64,000 nucleotides of DNA from DUQW01 sp050953805 (GTDB lineage Bacteria; Bacillota_I; Bacilli_A; Acholeplasmatales; Acholeplasmataceae), in NCBI GenBank assembly GCA_050953805.1, contig JBMNNE010000002.1:62001-126000 (forward strand). The letters run 5' to 3'. Under the pieces are notes generated by a model that worked only from the letters and a program-made list of their open reading frames with translations, searched no databases and had not been told where the DNA came from. Positions 7,638 to 16,160 of this stretch are shown in pieces (within the stretch, counting starts at the first letter, position 1; each line of letters begins with the position of its first letter). Both the position numbers and the translations under genes were made by a program.

Positions 7638-8804
7638 TTATTTCTTTTTAGTTCGAGAACATTTGCAACGCGCTAAATGTTCTAACAATTCAGCTCTTAA
7701 AAGAGCTAATTCTTTTAATACTTCTTCATATTGTGCCGTTGGTTTAGCAACAACTCTAGTGTGAACAACTGGTTCTTCTTTCCTAACTAAAACCGGTTTT
7801 TCTTTAATGACGATTGGTTCTTTTTCAACGACGACTGGCTCCTCATGAACTACCACCGGTTTTTCATGAACCACCACTGGCTCTTCAACGACAACCGGCT
7901 CCTCTTTTTTAACTTCTGGTTTTTTAGAAAGAGCTTCGATTTGTTCTTCGGATCTTAACTCTCTTTCATATACCGATACATCAGAAGGTAAGAAGTATGC
8001 CTCTTTAGTTTGGCTTGCGTGAGCCAAAATGTATTCAATTACTTCTTCTTTTTTAAGTTCAATTGAAGCTTTAATGTCATTATCTTTAGCATATCTTTGA
8101 AGTAAAACGATTGAAAGAGATCTAACCTTTTCTTCTAATTCTGATGTATGATCACCTCGATCAATTAAGGCTTGAACGACAATATTGGCTAATTCTTCTT
8201 TTTTCAATCTTTTTGGAACATTAACCCCATATTTTTGACCAATTTCTCGAATCTCATTTACCGTTGAACTCTTAAATAAAATAGTTCTAAATTGATCAAT
8301 CGGTACTCCGTCAATTTCACCGGGTTCATCATGGAATACATCCTTTAGTTCTAAGTTGTAACCCAAGATGTCTTCTCGCTTTTTTTTAGCTTTTTCAGCT
8401 TGTTCAACTAACGCTAAAACATCTTGTTCATCAACTTTCTTCTCAATCATGTAAGCTAAAATATTTAACCATAATTTGGTTAAATATTCTTCATTAAGCC
8501 TTTCTAAATCGAAATATTTGAGAAGATTTTCTAATTGATATTCACAAAAATAATCAACCCAAGATAGACGATATCCGAGCTCGTCAGCTAAACGTGAGCG
8601 TTCAGCTAGAGTGCTTTCTACTGGCTCTTTTAAAACTTCTCGGAGTACTTGCATTCTTAATGATTTTGGTATGGTTAATCCAATTTTTTCAAAGAAAGCT
8701 TTAACGTCGATGCTCGGTAAATTCATCAAACTGTCAATTAATTTATTGACCTTGTAATCTTTTCTTCTAATTTTAAGTTTCCCATCATAATTAAGTGGCT
8801 TCAC
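7638..8804 (-). CDS. Unknown protein with SAP/Rho_N-like motifs and EPVVV repeats
   Basis: I do not recognise this 388-residue protein. Residues 1-150 are helical and charged. Two stretches, TVNEIREIGQKYGVNVPKRL followed by KKEELANIV (about 180-210) and LLQRYAKDNDIKASIELKKE (about 233-252), resemble the helix-extended loop-helix fold of SAP/Rho_N domains, which often bind nucleic acid. A Val/Glu/Pro/His repeat linker (units such as EPVVVEEPVVVHEKPVVV, about 298-345) leads to a helical, basic C-terminus with two Cys (CKCSRTKKK). The degenerate GGDEF-EAL protein at 2116-3798 has a similar Rho_N-like end and acidic Val/Pro linker, so the two may be functionally or evolutionarily linked. No signal peptide is seen. 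Confidence 0.6.
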   Translation of the reverse strand: MKPLNYDGKLKIRRKDYKVNKLIDSLMNLPSIDVKAFFEKIGLTIPKSLRMQVLREVLKEPVESTLAERSRLADELGYRLSWVDYFCEYQLENLLKYFDLERLNEEYLTKLWLNILAYMIEKKVDEQDVLALVEQAEKAKKKREDILGYNLELKDVFHDEPGEIDGVPIDQFRTILFKSSTVNEIREIGQKYGVNVPKRLKKEELANIVVQALIDRGDHTSELEEKVRSLSIVLLQRYAKDNDIKASIELKKEEVIEYILAHASQTKEAYFLPSDVSVYERELRSEEQIEALSKKPEVKKEEPVVVEEPVVVHEKPVVVHEEPVVVEKEPIVIKEKPVLVRKEEPVVHTRVVAKPTAQYEEVLKELALLRAELLEHLARCKCSRTKKK

Positions 8805-8948
8805 TTTATCAACCCTCCAAACATTAGGTTATCATAGTATTATAATATCATATTTCACTTAATTTATGAAAAGGTTTTCTAAATTTTTTTTAAATTCGAC
8901 TTGAAAACTCTTTAATAAGTCGTTTTTTGCTGGTTGGATGGGTATAAA

Positions 8949-8982
8949 AAATAAAGGATGACGTTTCCGCATCCTTTATTAA
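8949..8982 (-). terminator. Intrinsic terminator of spx
   Basis: On the minus strand AATAAAGGATG pairs perfectly with CATCCTTTATT around a 9-nt loop, followed by a T run. It begins at the spx stop codon. Confidence 0.85.
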
Positions 8983-9449
8983 TTGTTAGACTTATCGTTT
9001 CGTAATTCCATTTCTTCAAAATATATTTCTAATGCTTTTTCATATGAGAAATTGCCTTGACTAAAGCTTGAATAAACAATCAATTCGCGTAGTCTTTTAG
9101 GAATAAAAACTCTTATTTCCTCATCGTTATATCCTACTTGCATTTTGTTATCAGATGGGTCAATCATAATCGGTCTTTTTAATACACTAGGATTATCCAA
9201 AATGAACTTTTTTAATTCATTAGTTCTCATCGTTTCAATGTCTAAATCATTTTCTCTAATTATTTTTGATCTTGTTGAAATAATATCTTCAAAACCATTT
9301 TGAGAATGTTCTAACATTAAGTCGATATCATCTTCTGTGATGTTCTCATTAAATATATTTTTTTCGGAATAAGGGATACGGTGATCATCTAACCATTTTT
9401 TCGCTTTTCGACATGATGAACAGCTTGGTGTTGTGTAAATTGTAATCAT
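8979..9449 (-). CDS. spx: Spx/ArsC-family redox-sensing transcription regulator
   Basis: This 156-residue thioredoxin-fold protein begins MITIYTTPSCSSCRKAKKWL with the CxxC redox switch (Cys10, Cys13) typical of Spx. It also has the conserved RPIMID segment. In Bacillota Spx binds the RNA polymerase alpha subunit C-terminal domain and reprogrammes transcription under disulfide stress (family knowledge). It is about 25 residues longer than the Bacillus protein because of an acidic tail (EEMELRNDKSNN). A good GGAGGG site precedes the start. It is a single gene with its own terminator. An arsenate reductase-like role is possible but less likely given the CxxC motif. Confidence 0.85.
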   Translation of the reverse strand: MITIYTTPSCSSCRKAKKWLDDHRIPYSEKNIFNENITEDDIDLMLEHSQNGFEDIISTRSKIIRENDLDIETMRTNELKKFILDNPSVLKRPIMIDPSDNKMQVGYNDEEIRVFIPKRLRELIVYSSFSQGNFSYEKALEIYFEEMELRNDKSNN

Positions 9450-9543
9450 TTTTCATCCCTCCTTTTCTAATTAAATTATAAATAGCAATATAATTATAAC
9501 GCATGGAATACTATATTTCAATATCATTTTTCATTTTTATTAA

Positions 9544-9557
9544 TGTAAATGCTTTCA
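9544..9557. promoter_or_regulatory. cre-like operator upstream of the trpS T-box
   Basis: TGTAAATGCTTTCA is a 14-bp match to the LacI/CcpA-type operator and differs at two positions from the palindrome in front of the LacI-family gene (14093-14106). It lies in the divergent spx/trpS intergenic region, so it could act on either side. Confidence 0.45.
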
Positions 9558-9627
9558 ATTTTTAAATCAATATAAATAATGTTGTTTTTTTATAATTAAT
9601 GTGTTATTATTTACATAATCACAATGA

Positions 9628-9815
9628 TTAAGAATAGTAACATTTTGATAGCCTCAAGAGAGCTTGGAATGGTGGAAGCCAAGCGGAACTAAAAAGTGCG
9701 AATGGACTTAGGAGTGAGAATCATAAAAAAAGAGAGCTATACTCGTAGAGTATAGAACTAAGGTGGCACCGCGCATTTCAAGCGTCCTTAGAGATTTTTC
9801 TTGGGATGCTTTTAT
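9628..9815 (+). ncRNA. T-box leader (tRNA-Trp sensing) with terminator, upstream of trpS
   Basis: The leader has the stem I apical sequence (GGAATGGTGGAAGCCAAG), a specifier loop in which TGG (9703-9705, Trp) lies in GCGAATGGACTT, and the conserved T-box AAGGTGGCACCGCG (9759-9772), which pairs with the free CCA end of uncharged tRNA. A terminator follows (AGCGTCC.../...GGGATGCTTTT, about 9780-9813). Uncharged tRNA-Trp should stabilise the antiterminator and switch trpS on. The specifier agrees with the downstream gene. Confidence 0.93.
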
Positions 9816-9836
9816 TATTTAAAAGGAGGAAAAACT

Positions 9837-10838
9837 ATGGTAAAAAGAATTGTTTCAGGAGTTCAACCAAGTGGAAAACTAACCATTGGAAATTATTTAG
9901 GAGCGATTAAAAGTTTTGTTAAACTTCAAGAAGAATTTAGTGAAGCTGAATTTTTCTTCTTTGTTGCTGATTTACATGCAATTACCGTCACTCAAGATAG
10001 ATTAAAACTACGACAACATATTAAAGAAGTTGCCGCAATGTATATCGCTTGCGGATTAGACCCGGAAAAAGTAAATATTTTTATCCAATCTGAAGTTCCC
10101 GCACATAATCAATTAGGATATATTATGGAGTCAACTGCTTATATTGGTGAAATGGAAAGAATGACTCAATACAAAGATAAAAGATTGCGTCAAGTTGAAG
10201 GAATTAAAACATCACTTCTAACTTATCCAGCATTAATGGCGGCTGATATATTGCTGTATGATGCCAATTTAGTTCCGATTGGTGATGACCAAAATCAACA
10301 CCTCGAACTAACTAGGCTTATTGGTGAAAGATTTAATAATCAATATGGTAAAACTTTTGAAATCCCACAGCCTTATTACAATAAAGAAGTCATTAGAATT
10401 AAATCTTTAGCTGATCCTTTAAAGAAAATGAGTAAATCTGATGAAATTGAACGCTCATATATTTTACTTGATGATGAACCAAATCGAATCAAAAATAAAA
10501 TTGGTAGTGCTGTTACCGATTCTGATACTAAAATTGTCTTCGATGAAGTAAATAAACCTGGTATTTCTAATTTGTTATCAATTTATTCGGGATTTTCTGA
10601 CTTATCAATTAAGGATATTGAATTAATGTATCAAAATAAATCTTACCAAGAATTTAAAGCTGATTTAGGTAACTTAATTGTTAATAAATTAAAACCAATT
10701 CAAGAAAGATATCAAGAAATTATTAATAGCCAGTACTTAGATGAAGTTTTAGATCGGGGACGTGATCGAGCAATCGCAATCTCCAATCGAAAAATCGAAC
10801 GAGTTTACCACCGAGTTGGTTTAGGTAGAAAGAAATAA
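9837..10838 (+). CDS. trpS: Tryptophanyl-tRNA synthetase
   Basis: Class I aminoacyl-tRNA synthetase of 333 residues that charges tRNA-Trp. The HIGH-type motif is in GVQPSGKLTIGNYLGA near the N-terminus and the KMSKS motif appears as PLKKMSKSDE near 198. Both fit TrpRS, as does the usual length of about 330 residues. I place the start at ATG 9837 because AAAAGGAGG lies 7 bases before it. An in-frame TTG at 9801 falls inside the T-box terminator and is not credible. Expression should be controlled by the T-box with its Trp specifier. It converges on dagK with a long shared hairpin in between. Confidence 0.96.
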   Translation: MVKRIVSGVQPSGKLTIGNYLGAIKSFVKLQEEFSEAEFFFFVADLHAITVTQDRLKLRQHIKEVAAMYIACGLDPEKVNIFIQSEVPAHNQLGYIMESTAYIGEMERMTQYKDKRLRQVEGIKTSLLTYPALMAADILLYDANLVPIGDDQNQHLELTRLIGERFNNQYGKTFEIPQPYYNKEVIRIKSLADPLKKMSKSDEIERSYILLDDEPNRIKNKIGSAVTDSDTKIVFDEVNKPGISNLLSIYSGFSDLSIKDIELMYQNKSYQEFKADLGNLIVNKLKPIQERYQEIINSQYLDEVLDRGRDRAIAISNRKIERVYHRVGLGRKK

Positions 10839-10912
10839 AAGACCTTTGCGATACTGAGCCCCTAAATCCGGAATATCCGGAGGAAGGGGCTCATATCATG
10901 CAAAGGTCTTTT
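10838..10912. terminator. Long bidirectional hairpin between trpS and dagK
   Basis: AAAGACCTTTGC pairs with GCAAAGGTCTTT at the base, GAGCCCC with GGGGCTC in the middle, and CCGG with CCGG at the tip. Internal loops such as GATACT/ATATC separate the stems. T runs flank the plus side and A runs the minus side, so it can end both convergent genes. At about 74 nt with defined internal loops it is larger than an ordinary terminator. Confidence 0.75.
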
Positions 10913-10931
10913 TTCTTTTTAGTTTAATTAT

Positions 10932-11765
10932 TTATCGTTTAACATCAATTTCTAAAACACTATTAAAAACTTCACCATCAATTTGAATGTGTGATGGATA
11001 ATCTGAATAAACTTTAATTTCTTTTCCGGTAAAGATTTGAACATTTTTAATTATTGTATGCCATCCTAAATAAATTAATGGAAATAAAATCGATAATTTT
11101 AATTTTGAAATTCCACTAATAATAACAACTTCTAAAGTGTTACTTTCACGATTAGCTTTCGGAGCAATTCTCATTCCACCACCAAAAAATTTAGAATTCA
11201 TAATACTAACGAACCACGCATCTTCATATCTTCTTTTGACACCATCAATTTCAACTTCGAAATCAAATGGTTGGAAATTTTTAAGTGAGCGGAAGACGCT
11301 CGCGAAGAAATTAAGTTTATTTTTCTTCTTCTTTGATTCTTCAACGGTATGACACACTAAAGCGTCAAATCCGAGTCCAATTCCATTTAAGAAGACCATG
11401 TTATGGTCTTTAAAATTAACCGTTGGTAAATCAACTAAATATTGATCAATTCTAGCTAGTTTTTTTCTAGTTTTAATCGATCTTCTAAAATCATTACCCG
11501 TTCCAGCTTTATATAAATAAACTTCTGGTAATTGTTCAATACCTCTAATTTCATTAGCGATTCGGTTTAAAGTCCCATCGCCACCAACAAGGACAATTTT
11601 GGTATTAGGATCAATATTTTTTAAAAACTCTTTAGTATCTTTAATATCAAGTAGTGACTGAACTTCAACTTGTTCATGTTTTTTCTTCATCTTTTTGACA
11701 ATTTTTTCCACTACTTTTGTATTAGCGCCATTTCGTGAAATGGGATTATATAATATTAAATACAT
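10932..11765 (-). CDS. dagK: Diacylglycerol/lipid kinase (DagK/YegS family)
   Basis: This 277-residue protein has the kinase motif LVGGDGTLNRIAN near 60, NPISRNGA at the N-terminus (phosphate binding) and GTGNDFRRS near 110. These define the diacylglycerol kinase catalytic family, which phosphorylates diacylglycerol or a related lipid to return it to phosphatidate. The C-terminal beta domain (IAPKANRESNTLEVVII...IQIDGE) is typical. The ATG overlaps the tyrS stop codon, so the two genes are cotranscribed. The exact lipid substrate is inferred from the family. Confidence 0.85.
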   Translation of the reverse strand: MYLILYNPISRNGANTKVVEKIVKKMKKKHEQVEVQSLLDIKDTKEFLKNIDPNTKIVLVGGDGTLNRIANEIRGIEQLPEVYLYKAGTGNDFRRSIKTRKKLARIDQYLVDLPTVNFKDHNMVFLNGIGLGFDALVCHTVEESKKKKNKLNFFASVFRSLKNFQPFDFEVEIDGVKRRYEDAWFVSIMNSKFFGGGMRIAPKANRESNTLEVVIISGISKLKLSILFPLIYLGWHTIIKNVQIFTGKEIKVYSDYPSHIQIDGEVFNSVLEIDVKR

Positions 11766-13006
11766 TATTTGAAATACGTAACCGCATGACGGCGACGCCC
11801 TCGTTTAATAACACAATAATTATGATAATAAGCATCTTCAGAATTCAAGGTATGTGATGTGTCATTAATTTTTTCATCATTTACACTAATCGCTCCGTTA
11901 TTAATAAATTCACGAGCTTCTCTTTTGGAACTAGCTAATTGGGTTTCAACTAATACATCAACTAAATTTGAGTTTTCTTCTATTTTAATACCATTAATAA
12001 TTTTAACTATTTGTTTGAAATTAGATTCTTTTAAATCACTAAAGTTACCATTAAATAGGGCTTCAGTAATTTTTTGGGCTTCTATTAATTCAGCTTCACC
12101 ATGAACAAATTTGACAATTTCTTCTGCAGCCACTCTTTGAGCTTTTCTCGCTTCAGGGTTAATTTTAATTTCATTTTCTAAATTTTTAATTTCATTAACA
12201 TCTAATAATGTTAATTTTTTTAATACTTCAACGATATCAGCGTCTGAAGTATTTAAAAAATATTGATATAACTCATATGGAGAAGTTAGTTCTGGATCAA
12301 GCCAGATGGCTCCACTTTCGCTCTTGCCAAATTTTTCACCATCTTCTTTTAATAAAAGTGGACTTGAGATACCGATGGCATCATTATCGCCAACTATCTT
12401 TCTAATTAGTTCTAAACCAGCCGTAATATTTCCCCATTGGTCACTACCGCCAAATTGCATTTGGCAGTTATAATTTTGATATAAATTAAGAAAATCGATA
12501 CTTTGTAAGATCATGTAACTAAATTCAGTATATGAAATACCGGTACTTAGTCTTTTTGAGATAATTTCTTTTGATAACATATAATTGATATTAAAATGTT
12601 TACCGTAATCTCTTAAAAAGCTAATCATATCAATTTGGCTAATCCAATCATAGTTATTAACATAAATCGTATCTTTTGGATCTAAATATTGAGAAATTTG
12701 TTTTTCAATTAATTTCGCATTTTCTAATGATTCTTCAACCATTAATAATTTTCTTTCACTAGTTTCTCTTGGATCACCAATTAATCCGGTGGCACCACCA
12801 ATTAATACAATTGGGTGGTGTCCCCTTAATTGCATTAAACGCATTCTTACAATTTGAACTAAATGTCCAATTGTTAATGATTTTCCAGTGGGATCAAACC
12901 CAATGTAAAATCGTAATTGTTCTTCATTTATTCTTTTTTCAGCCAGTTCATAATCACTAATATCTTTAATCATGCCCCGCCAAAGCAATTCATCAAATAA
13001 CTTCAC
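11765..13006 (-). CDS. tyrS: Tyrosyl-tRNA synthetase
   Basis: Class I synthetase of 413 residues. The catalytic core contains YIGFDPTGKSLTIGHLVQ (HIGH-type IGH) and KFGKSESGAIW (KMSKS-type). A C-terminal S4-like RNA-binding domain (ASSKREAREFINNGAISVND) binds tRNA-Tyr. Length and order match bacterial TyrRS. GGAGGAGAAAAAG precedes the start. No T-box is visible in the short gap to the LacI-family gene, in contrast to trpS. It is followed by dagK with overlapping codons. Confidence 0.95.
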   Translation of the reverse strand: MKLFDELLWRGMIKDISDYELAEKRINEEQLRFYIGFDPTGKSLTIGHLVQIVRMRLMQLRGHHPIVLIGGATGLIGDPRETSERKLLMVEESLENAKLIEKQISQYLDPKDTIYVNNYDWISQIDMISFLRDYGKHFNINYMLSKEIISKRLSTGISYTEFSYMILQSIDFLNLYQNYNCQMQFGGSDQWGNITAGLELIRKIVGDNDAIGISSPLLLKEDGEKFGKSESGAIWLDPELTSPYELYQYFLNTSDADIVEVLKKLTLLDVNEIKNLENEIKINPEARKAQRVAAEEIVKFVHGEAELIEAQKITEALFNGNFSDLKESNFKQIVKIINGIKIEENSNLVDVLVETQLASSKREAREFINNGAISVNDEKINDTSHTLNSEDAYYHNYCVIKRGRRRHAVTYFK

Positions 13007-13038
13007 TTTTTCTCCTCCTGTACCATATTATTTTATTA

Positions 13039-14043
13039 TTAGATAGTTGATTCTCTAACAATAATATTGTGCGGTAAGATAATTTTAGTATTACCAACAT
13101 CTTTCGTTTTCTTTGACATTAACTTCGTTAAAAGTCTCATGCCAACCGCTCCAATGTCATAAACCGGAATATCAATTACCGTTAATTTAGGTCTAGCTAA
13201 GACCGAATATCTTGTATTTTGAAAACTAGCTACTGCAATATCTTCAGGAACACGATATCCGTTATTAATTGCGACATTTAAAAATGAGACTGCAATTGAG
13301 TTTCTTACCGCAATTGCTGCATCAATTTCTTTATCTTTAAAAAATTCTTTAAAATGAGCTTCATTAATTGAAGTGTCTCCACTCGTTCTAAAGATCATCG
13401 GTTCTAAATCAAATTCTTTCATCGCTTTCAAATATCCAGCTTCTTTTGAAGTATTAACTGTATAACGTCTTGCTGTCGATAGCAAGTAAATATGTTTTTT
13501 ACCTTGATTAATTAACGTTCTAGTCATATCATAACTAGCTTTTAGATAATCAATTGCCACTGAAGCTGTATTTTTATCTTCATTTAAGACATTAGTAAAA
13601 ACAAACGGAATATTAGCTTGTTTTAAAGTTTCTTTAATTTCTTCAGTTGCCCCTTCAGATAACTCATCGTTTAAGTATAAGACGCCATCAACTTGTTCAG
13701 CAACCACATTTCTCATCACATCTTTTACATGAATATCGTCGTGGATTTGGAAAATTTTAATCGAATAATCATAAGTATCCGAAATATCCATAATTCCACC
13801 GATCATTTCAGCCACTGAGGCACGAGTGATATCGGAAATAATAATTCCAACTGTAGTTGTTTTTCTTGAGGCTAACCCTCTAGCCACCATATTTGGACGA
13901 TATCCTAATTCATCAATCACCTTTAATACTTTATCGCGAGTTGACGGTCTCACTTTTTCGGGGTGATTTAACACTCTTGAGATCGTCGCTAAGGAGTACC
14001 CTGATGCTGCGGCAACATCATATATTGTAACATTTGTGCTCAT
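13039..14043 (-). CDS. LacI-family regulator, CcpA-like
   Basis: This 334-residue repressor has an N-terminal LacI helix-turn-helix (VTIYDVAAASGYSLATISRVLN) with hinge helix (NMVARGLASRKT), then a periplasmic-binding-protein-like effector domain. It resembles CcpA in length and in the DNA-binding domain, and a cre-like palindrome overlaps its own promoter, which suggests autoregulation. Whether it is CcpA itself (with HPr-Ser-P as corepressor) or a sugar-specific relative cannot be decided from sequence alone, so no symbol is given. It lies upstream of tyrS with a 32-bp gap. Confidence 0.82.
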   Translation of the reverse strand: MSTNVTIYDVAAASGYSLATISRVLNHPEKVRPSTRDKVLKVIDELGYRPNMVARGLASRKTTTVGIIISDITRASVAEMIGGIMDISDTYDYSIKIFQIHDDIHVKDVMRNVVAEQVDGVLYLNDELSEGATEEIKETLKQANIPFVFTNVLNEDKNTASVAIDYLKASYDMTRTLINQGKKHIYLLSTARRYTVNTSKEAGYLKAMKEFDLEPMIFRTSGDTSINEAHFKEFFKDKEIDAAIAVRNSIAVSFLNVAINNGYRVPEDIAVASFQNTRYSVLARPKLTVIDIPVYDIGAVGMRLLTKLMSKKTKDVGNTKIILPHNIIVRESTI

Positions 14044-14079
14044 ATTTATCCCTCCATTTTAATAAAAATATCCACGCTA

Positions 14080-14110
14080 ATTATAGCATACATTGAAAGT
14101 GCTTTCAATG
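14080..14110 (-). promoter_or_regulatory. Promoter with cre-like palindromic operator of the LacI-family gene
   Basis: On the minus strand TTGAAA (14103-14108), a 17-bp spacer and TATAAT (14080-14085) form a promoter. The 9-bp inverted repeat CATTGAAAG/CTTTCAATG (14091-14110) covers the -35 box and contains TGAAAGTGCTTTCA, close to the CcpA cre consensus. Binding there would block RNA polymerase. Confidence 0.75.
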
Positions 14111-14202
14111 CTTCCTGACAATTTACTGAAAGTTTTTCATAAATTGTTACAAATGAGTCTTAATTTGTCAAAAAGCGGCATTTCATCAAAGAAACAAACA
14201 AA

Positions 14203-14228
14203 GAAAAAGAAGGCGGTTGCCTTCTTTA
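14203..14228 (-). terminator. Terminator of the rpsP-rplS operon
   Basis: On the minus strand AAAGAAGGC pairs with GCCTTCTTT around a 4-nt loop and is followed by a T-rich run, 15 bp after the rplS stop. Confidence 0.85.
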
Positions 14229-14242
14229 TGTAAATGCTAAAA

Positions 14243-14602
14243 TTATCTTTTTTCTTTGATTCTAGCCGCTTTCGCAGACAATTTACGAATATAATGAAGT
14301 TTAGCTCTTCTTACTTTACCGTAACGTACTACTTCAATTGATTCAATTGCAGGTGAATGAACTGGGAAAGTTCTTTCAACTCCAATTCCATAAGAAACTT
14401 TACGTACGGTGAACGATTCTTCAATTCCTCCACCTTGTCTTTTGATCACGAGACCCTCAAATACTTGGATTCTTTGACGGTTACCCTCACGAATAATAAC
14501 GTTAACTTTAACCGTATCACCAGCATTAAATTCAGGAATATCTGTTTTTAAATAATCTTTAGTTACAGCTTCCATTAAGGCTTGCCCTTTTGGTCTTGAC
14601 AT
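14243..14602 (-). CDS. rplS: Ribosomal protein L19
   Basis: This 119-residue 50S protein lies at the subunit interface. The L19 signature is visible (DTVKVNVIIREGNRQRIQVF, VKRQGGGI, FPVHSPAIESIEVV, KVRRAKLHYIR). The start is placed at ATG 14600-14602, preceded by TAGGAGAG. An upstream in-frame ATG would add 11 non-family residues that fall in the leader. It is the last gene of the rpsP-khpA-rimM-trmD-rplS cluster, with a 60-100 nt structured leader. Confidence 0.95.
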   Translation of the reverse strand: MSRPKGQALMEAVTKDYLKTDIPEFNAGDTVKVNVIIREGNRQRIQVFEGLVIKRQGGGIEESFTVRKVSYGIGVERTFPVHSPAIESIEVVRYGKVRRAKLHYIRKLSAKAARIKEKR

Positions 14603-14690
14603 AAATTTCACTCTCCTATTACTACCGGTATTCATATTACATAGTTAACAGCGGACTACCGTGATTTTTTTTACACATTAATTATTATAA
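14603..14690 (-). promoter_or_regulatory. Candidate L19 leader (autoregulatory) upstream of rplS
   Basis: Between trmD and rplS the minus strand carries a possible -10 (TATAAT near 14684-14689) and then CACGGTAGTCCGCTGTTAAC, whose CGGTA can pair with TACCG just before the ribosome site. The CGGTAGTCCGCTGTTA block resembles the Bacillota L19 leader as I remember it. A family model would be needed to confirm it. Confidence 0.5.
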
Positions 14691-14698
14691 CATACTAA

Positions 14699-15415
14699 TT
14701 AATTATTCTTGATCGATTTAATTATTTCTAGTTCTTCACTAGATAATTCTTTCTTTTCTAATAAATCAGGACGTTTTTTTAAAGTTTGTTTTAAACTTTC
14801 TTTTTGACGCCACTTACTAATTTCTTCGTGATGTCCTGATAACAAAATATCAGGAACTCCAAAACCTTTATATGTTCGAGGTTTTGTATACTGCGGGTAT
14901 TTTAATAACCCGTCACTTAATGAATCTTCCATAACCGATTCTTCGGTAATAACACCAGGAATTAATCGAGTAACGGCATCAACTAACACCATTACTGCTA
15001 ATTCACCACCCGTTAGAATATAATTGCCAATTGAAATTTCTAAATCAACGAAATTTAAAACTCTTTCATCAATTCCTTCATAATGACCACATAATAAAAT
15101 TAAGTGTTCTATTTTAGCTAATTTGAAAGCTTTTTGTTGATCTAAAATCTTCCCTTGAGGCGATAAATAAATAACCTTTGAGTTTTCTTTTTTTAACTTA
15201 GTTATGACATCGTAAAAAGGTGGAAACGCCATCAACATACCGCTACCACCACCATATGGGGTATCGTCAATGTTGCGGTGTTTATTATGTGAATAGTCTC
15301 TTAAGTCATGTAAATTTATAATTACTTTTCCTTCTTCAATTGCCCTTTTAACGATTGATGTTCGTAAAAAGTCAGAAAACATTTCCGGAAAAATGGTAAT
15401 GATATCAATAATCAT
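14699..15415 (-). CDS. trmD: tRNA (guanine37-N1)-methyltransferase
   Basis: This 238-residue SPOUT methyltransferase makes m1G37 in tRNAs that read CNN codons, using S-adenosylmethionine and preventing +1 frameshifts. Family motifs are clear: DIITIFPEMF at the start, DDTPYGGGSGMLM, LLCGHYEGIDERV and SIGNYILTGGELA (trefoil-knot SAM site). The length is normal. The ATG overlaps the TGA stop of rimM (ATGA), showing coupling. It lies in the conserved rpsP-rplS operon. Confidence 0.96.
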   Translation of the reverse strand: MIIDIITIFPEMFSDFLRTSIVKRAIEEGKVIINLHDLRDYSHNKHRNIDDTPYGGGSGMLMAFPPFYDVITKLKKENSKVIYLSPQGKILDQQKAFKLAKIEHLILLCGHYEGIDERVLNFVDLEISIGNYILTGGELAVMVLVDAVTRLIPGVITEESVMEDSLSDGLLKYPQYTKPRTYKGFGVPDILLSGHHEEISKWRQKESLKQTLKKRPDLLEKKELSSEELEIIKSIKNN

Positions 15416-15891
15416 ATTAATCCCTCAATTACCTTGATAACTATTTTATCAGTAATACTTACGATAAACTCGTCGACAAATGGTATTAAAATTTTTTTCT
15501 GATCATTCCCTTTAACTACAAGCAGTTCTTGTGAGGGAAGAAATTTTAAATCGATGACTTTGCCAATTAATTTATGATCAGTTGTGTAGACTAATAAATT
15601 AATTAAGTCTTCTTTTAAATATTCATCGGGATCTAGTTGCGGTCTTTCACTGGTAAATAATTGTAATCCTTTTAATTTTTCGGCTGCAGTTAATGTTTCA
15701 AAGCCAACAAATTTAATTAAAAGAATTTCATGCTGATATCTTACCGATTTAATTTCTAAGTAAACTTTTTCATCATTTTCATAATAATAAATAATTTTAC
15801 CTTTAATAAATCGCTCGAAATCACTAGTTGATTGGACCTTAACTTCACCTTTAATACCGTGTGTATTAACAACTACTCCAATGCGATACAT
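15412..15891 (-). CDS. rimM: 16S rRNA processing protein RimM
   Basis: This 159-residue maturation factor of the 30S head binds S19. The N-terminal domain opens RIGVVVNTHGIKGEVKV, the RimM signature, and a PRC-barrel follows (LIGKVIDLKFLPSQELLVV). It ends in TGA overlapping the trmD start, one of several places showing that TGA is a real stop here. It lies 2 bp after khpA. Confidence 0.92.
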   Translation of the reverse strand: MYRIGVVVNTHGIKGEVKVQSTSDFERFIKGKIIYYYENDEKVYLEIKSVRYQHEILLIKFVGFETLTAAEKLKGLQLFTSERPQLDPDEYLKEDLINLLVYTTDHKLIGKVIDLKFLPSQELLVVKGNDQKKILIPFVDEFIVSITDKIVIKVIEGLI

Positions 15892-15893
15892 TA

Positions 15894-16142
15894 TTAATAC
15901 GAGTCAATATCTAGCTTAACTCTAACATTTCCTAAAGTTGCGCCAGCATATAAAATAGTTCTAATCGCACTAGCGGTGCGACCACCACGACCAATTACTC
16001 GTCCTAAGTCATCAGGATGAACTAATAATTGAACGACAACTGAGTTATCATCTTCTGATAAAACCTTAACTAAAATATCATCAGGGTAAACTACCAATGG
16101 CTTAACTATATCACTAACAAGTTTTTCAAAATTTATTGCCAT
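15894..16142 (-). CDS. khpA: KH-domain RNA-binding protein KhpA
   Basis: This 82-residue single KH-domain protein contains the GxxG loop in LGRVIGRGGRTASAIRTI. Proteins of this family (YlqC/KhpA) bind RNA, often with KhpB, and affect cell-size control and sRNA use in Bacillota (family knowledge). Its position between rpsP and rimM is conserved. Confidence 0.9.
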   Translation of the reverse strand: MAINFEKLVSDIVKPLVVYPDDILVKVLSEDDNSVVVQLLVHPDDLGRVIGRGGRTASAIRTILYAGATLGNVRVKLDIDSY

Positions 16143-16160
16143 TTTATAATCCCCCTTCTA

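Noticed and set aside
9801..9836. Upstream TTG start for trpS
   Set aside because: It lies inside the T-box terminator stem, and a perfect ribosome site precedes the ATG at 9837.
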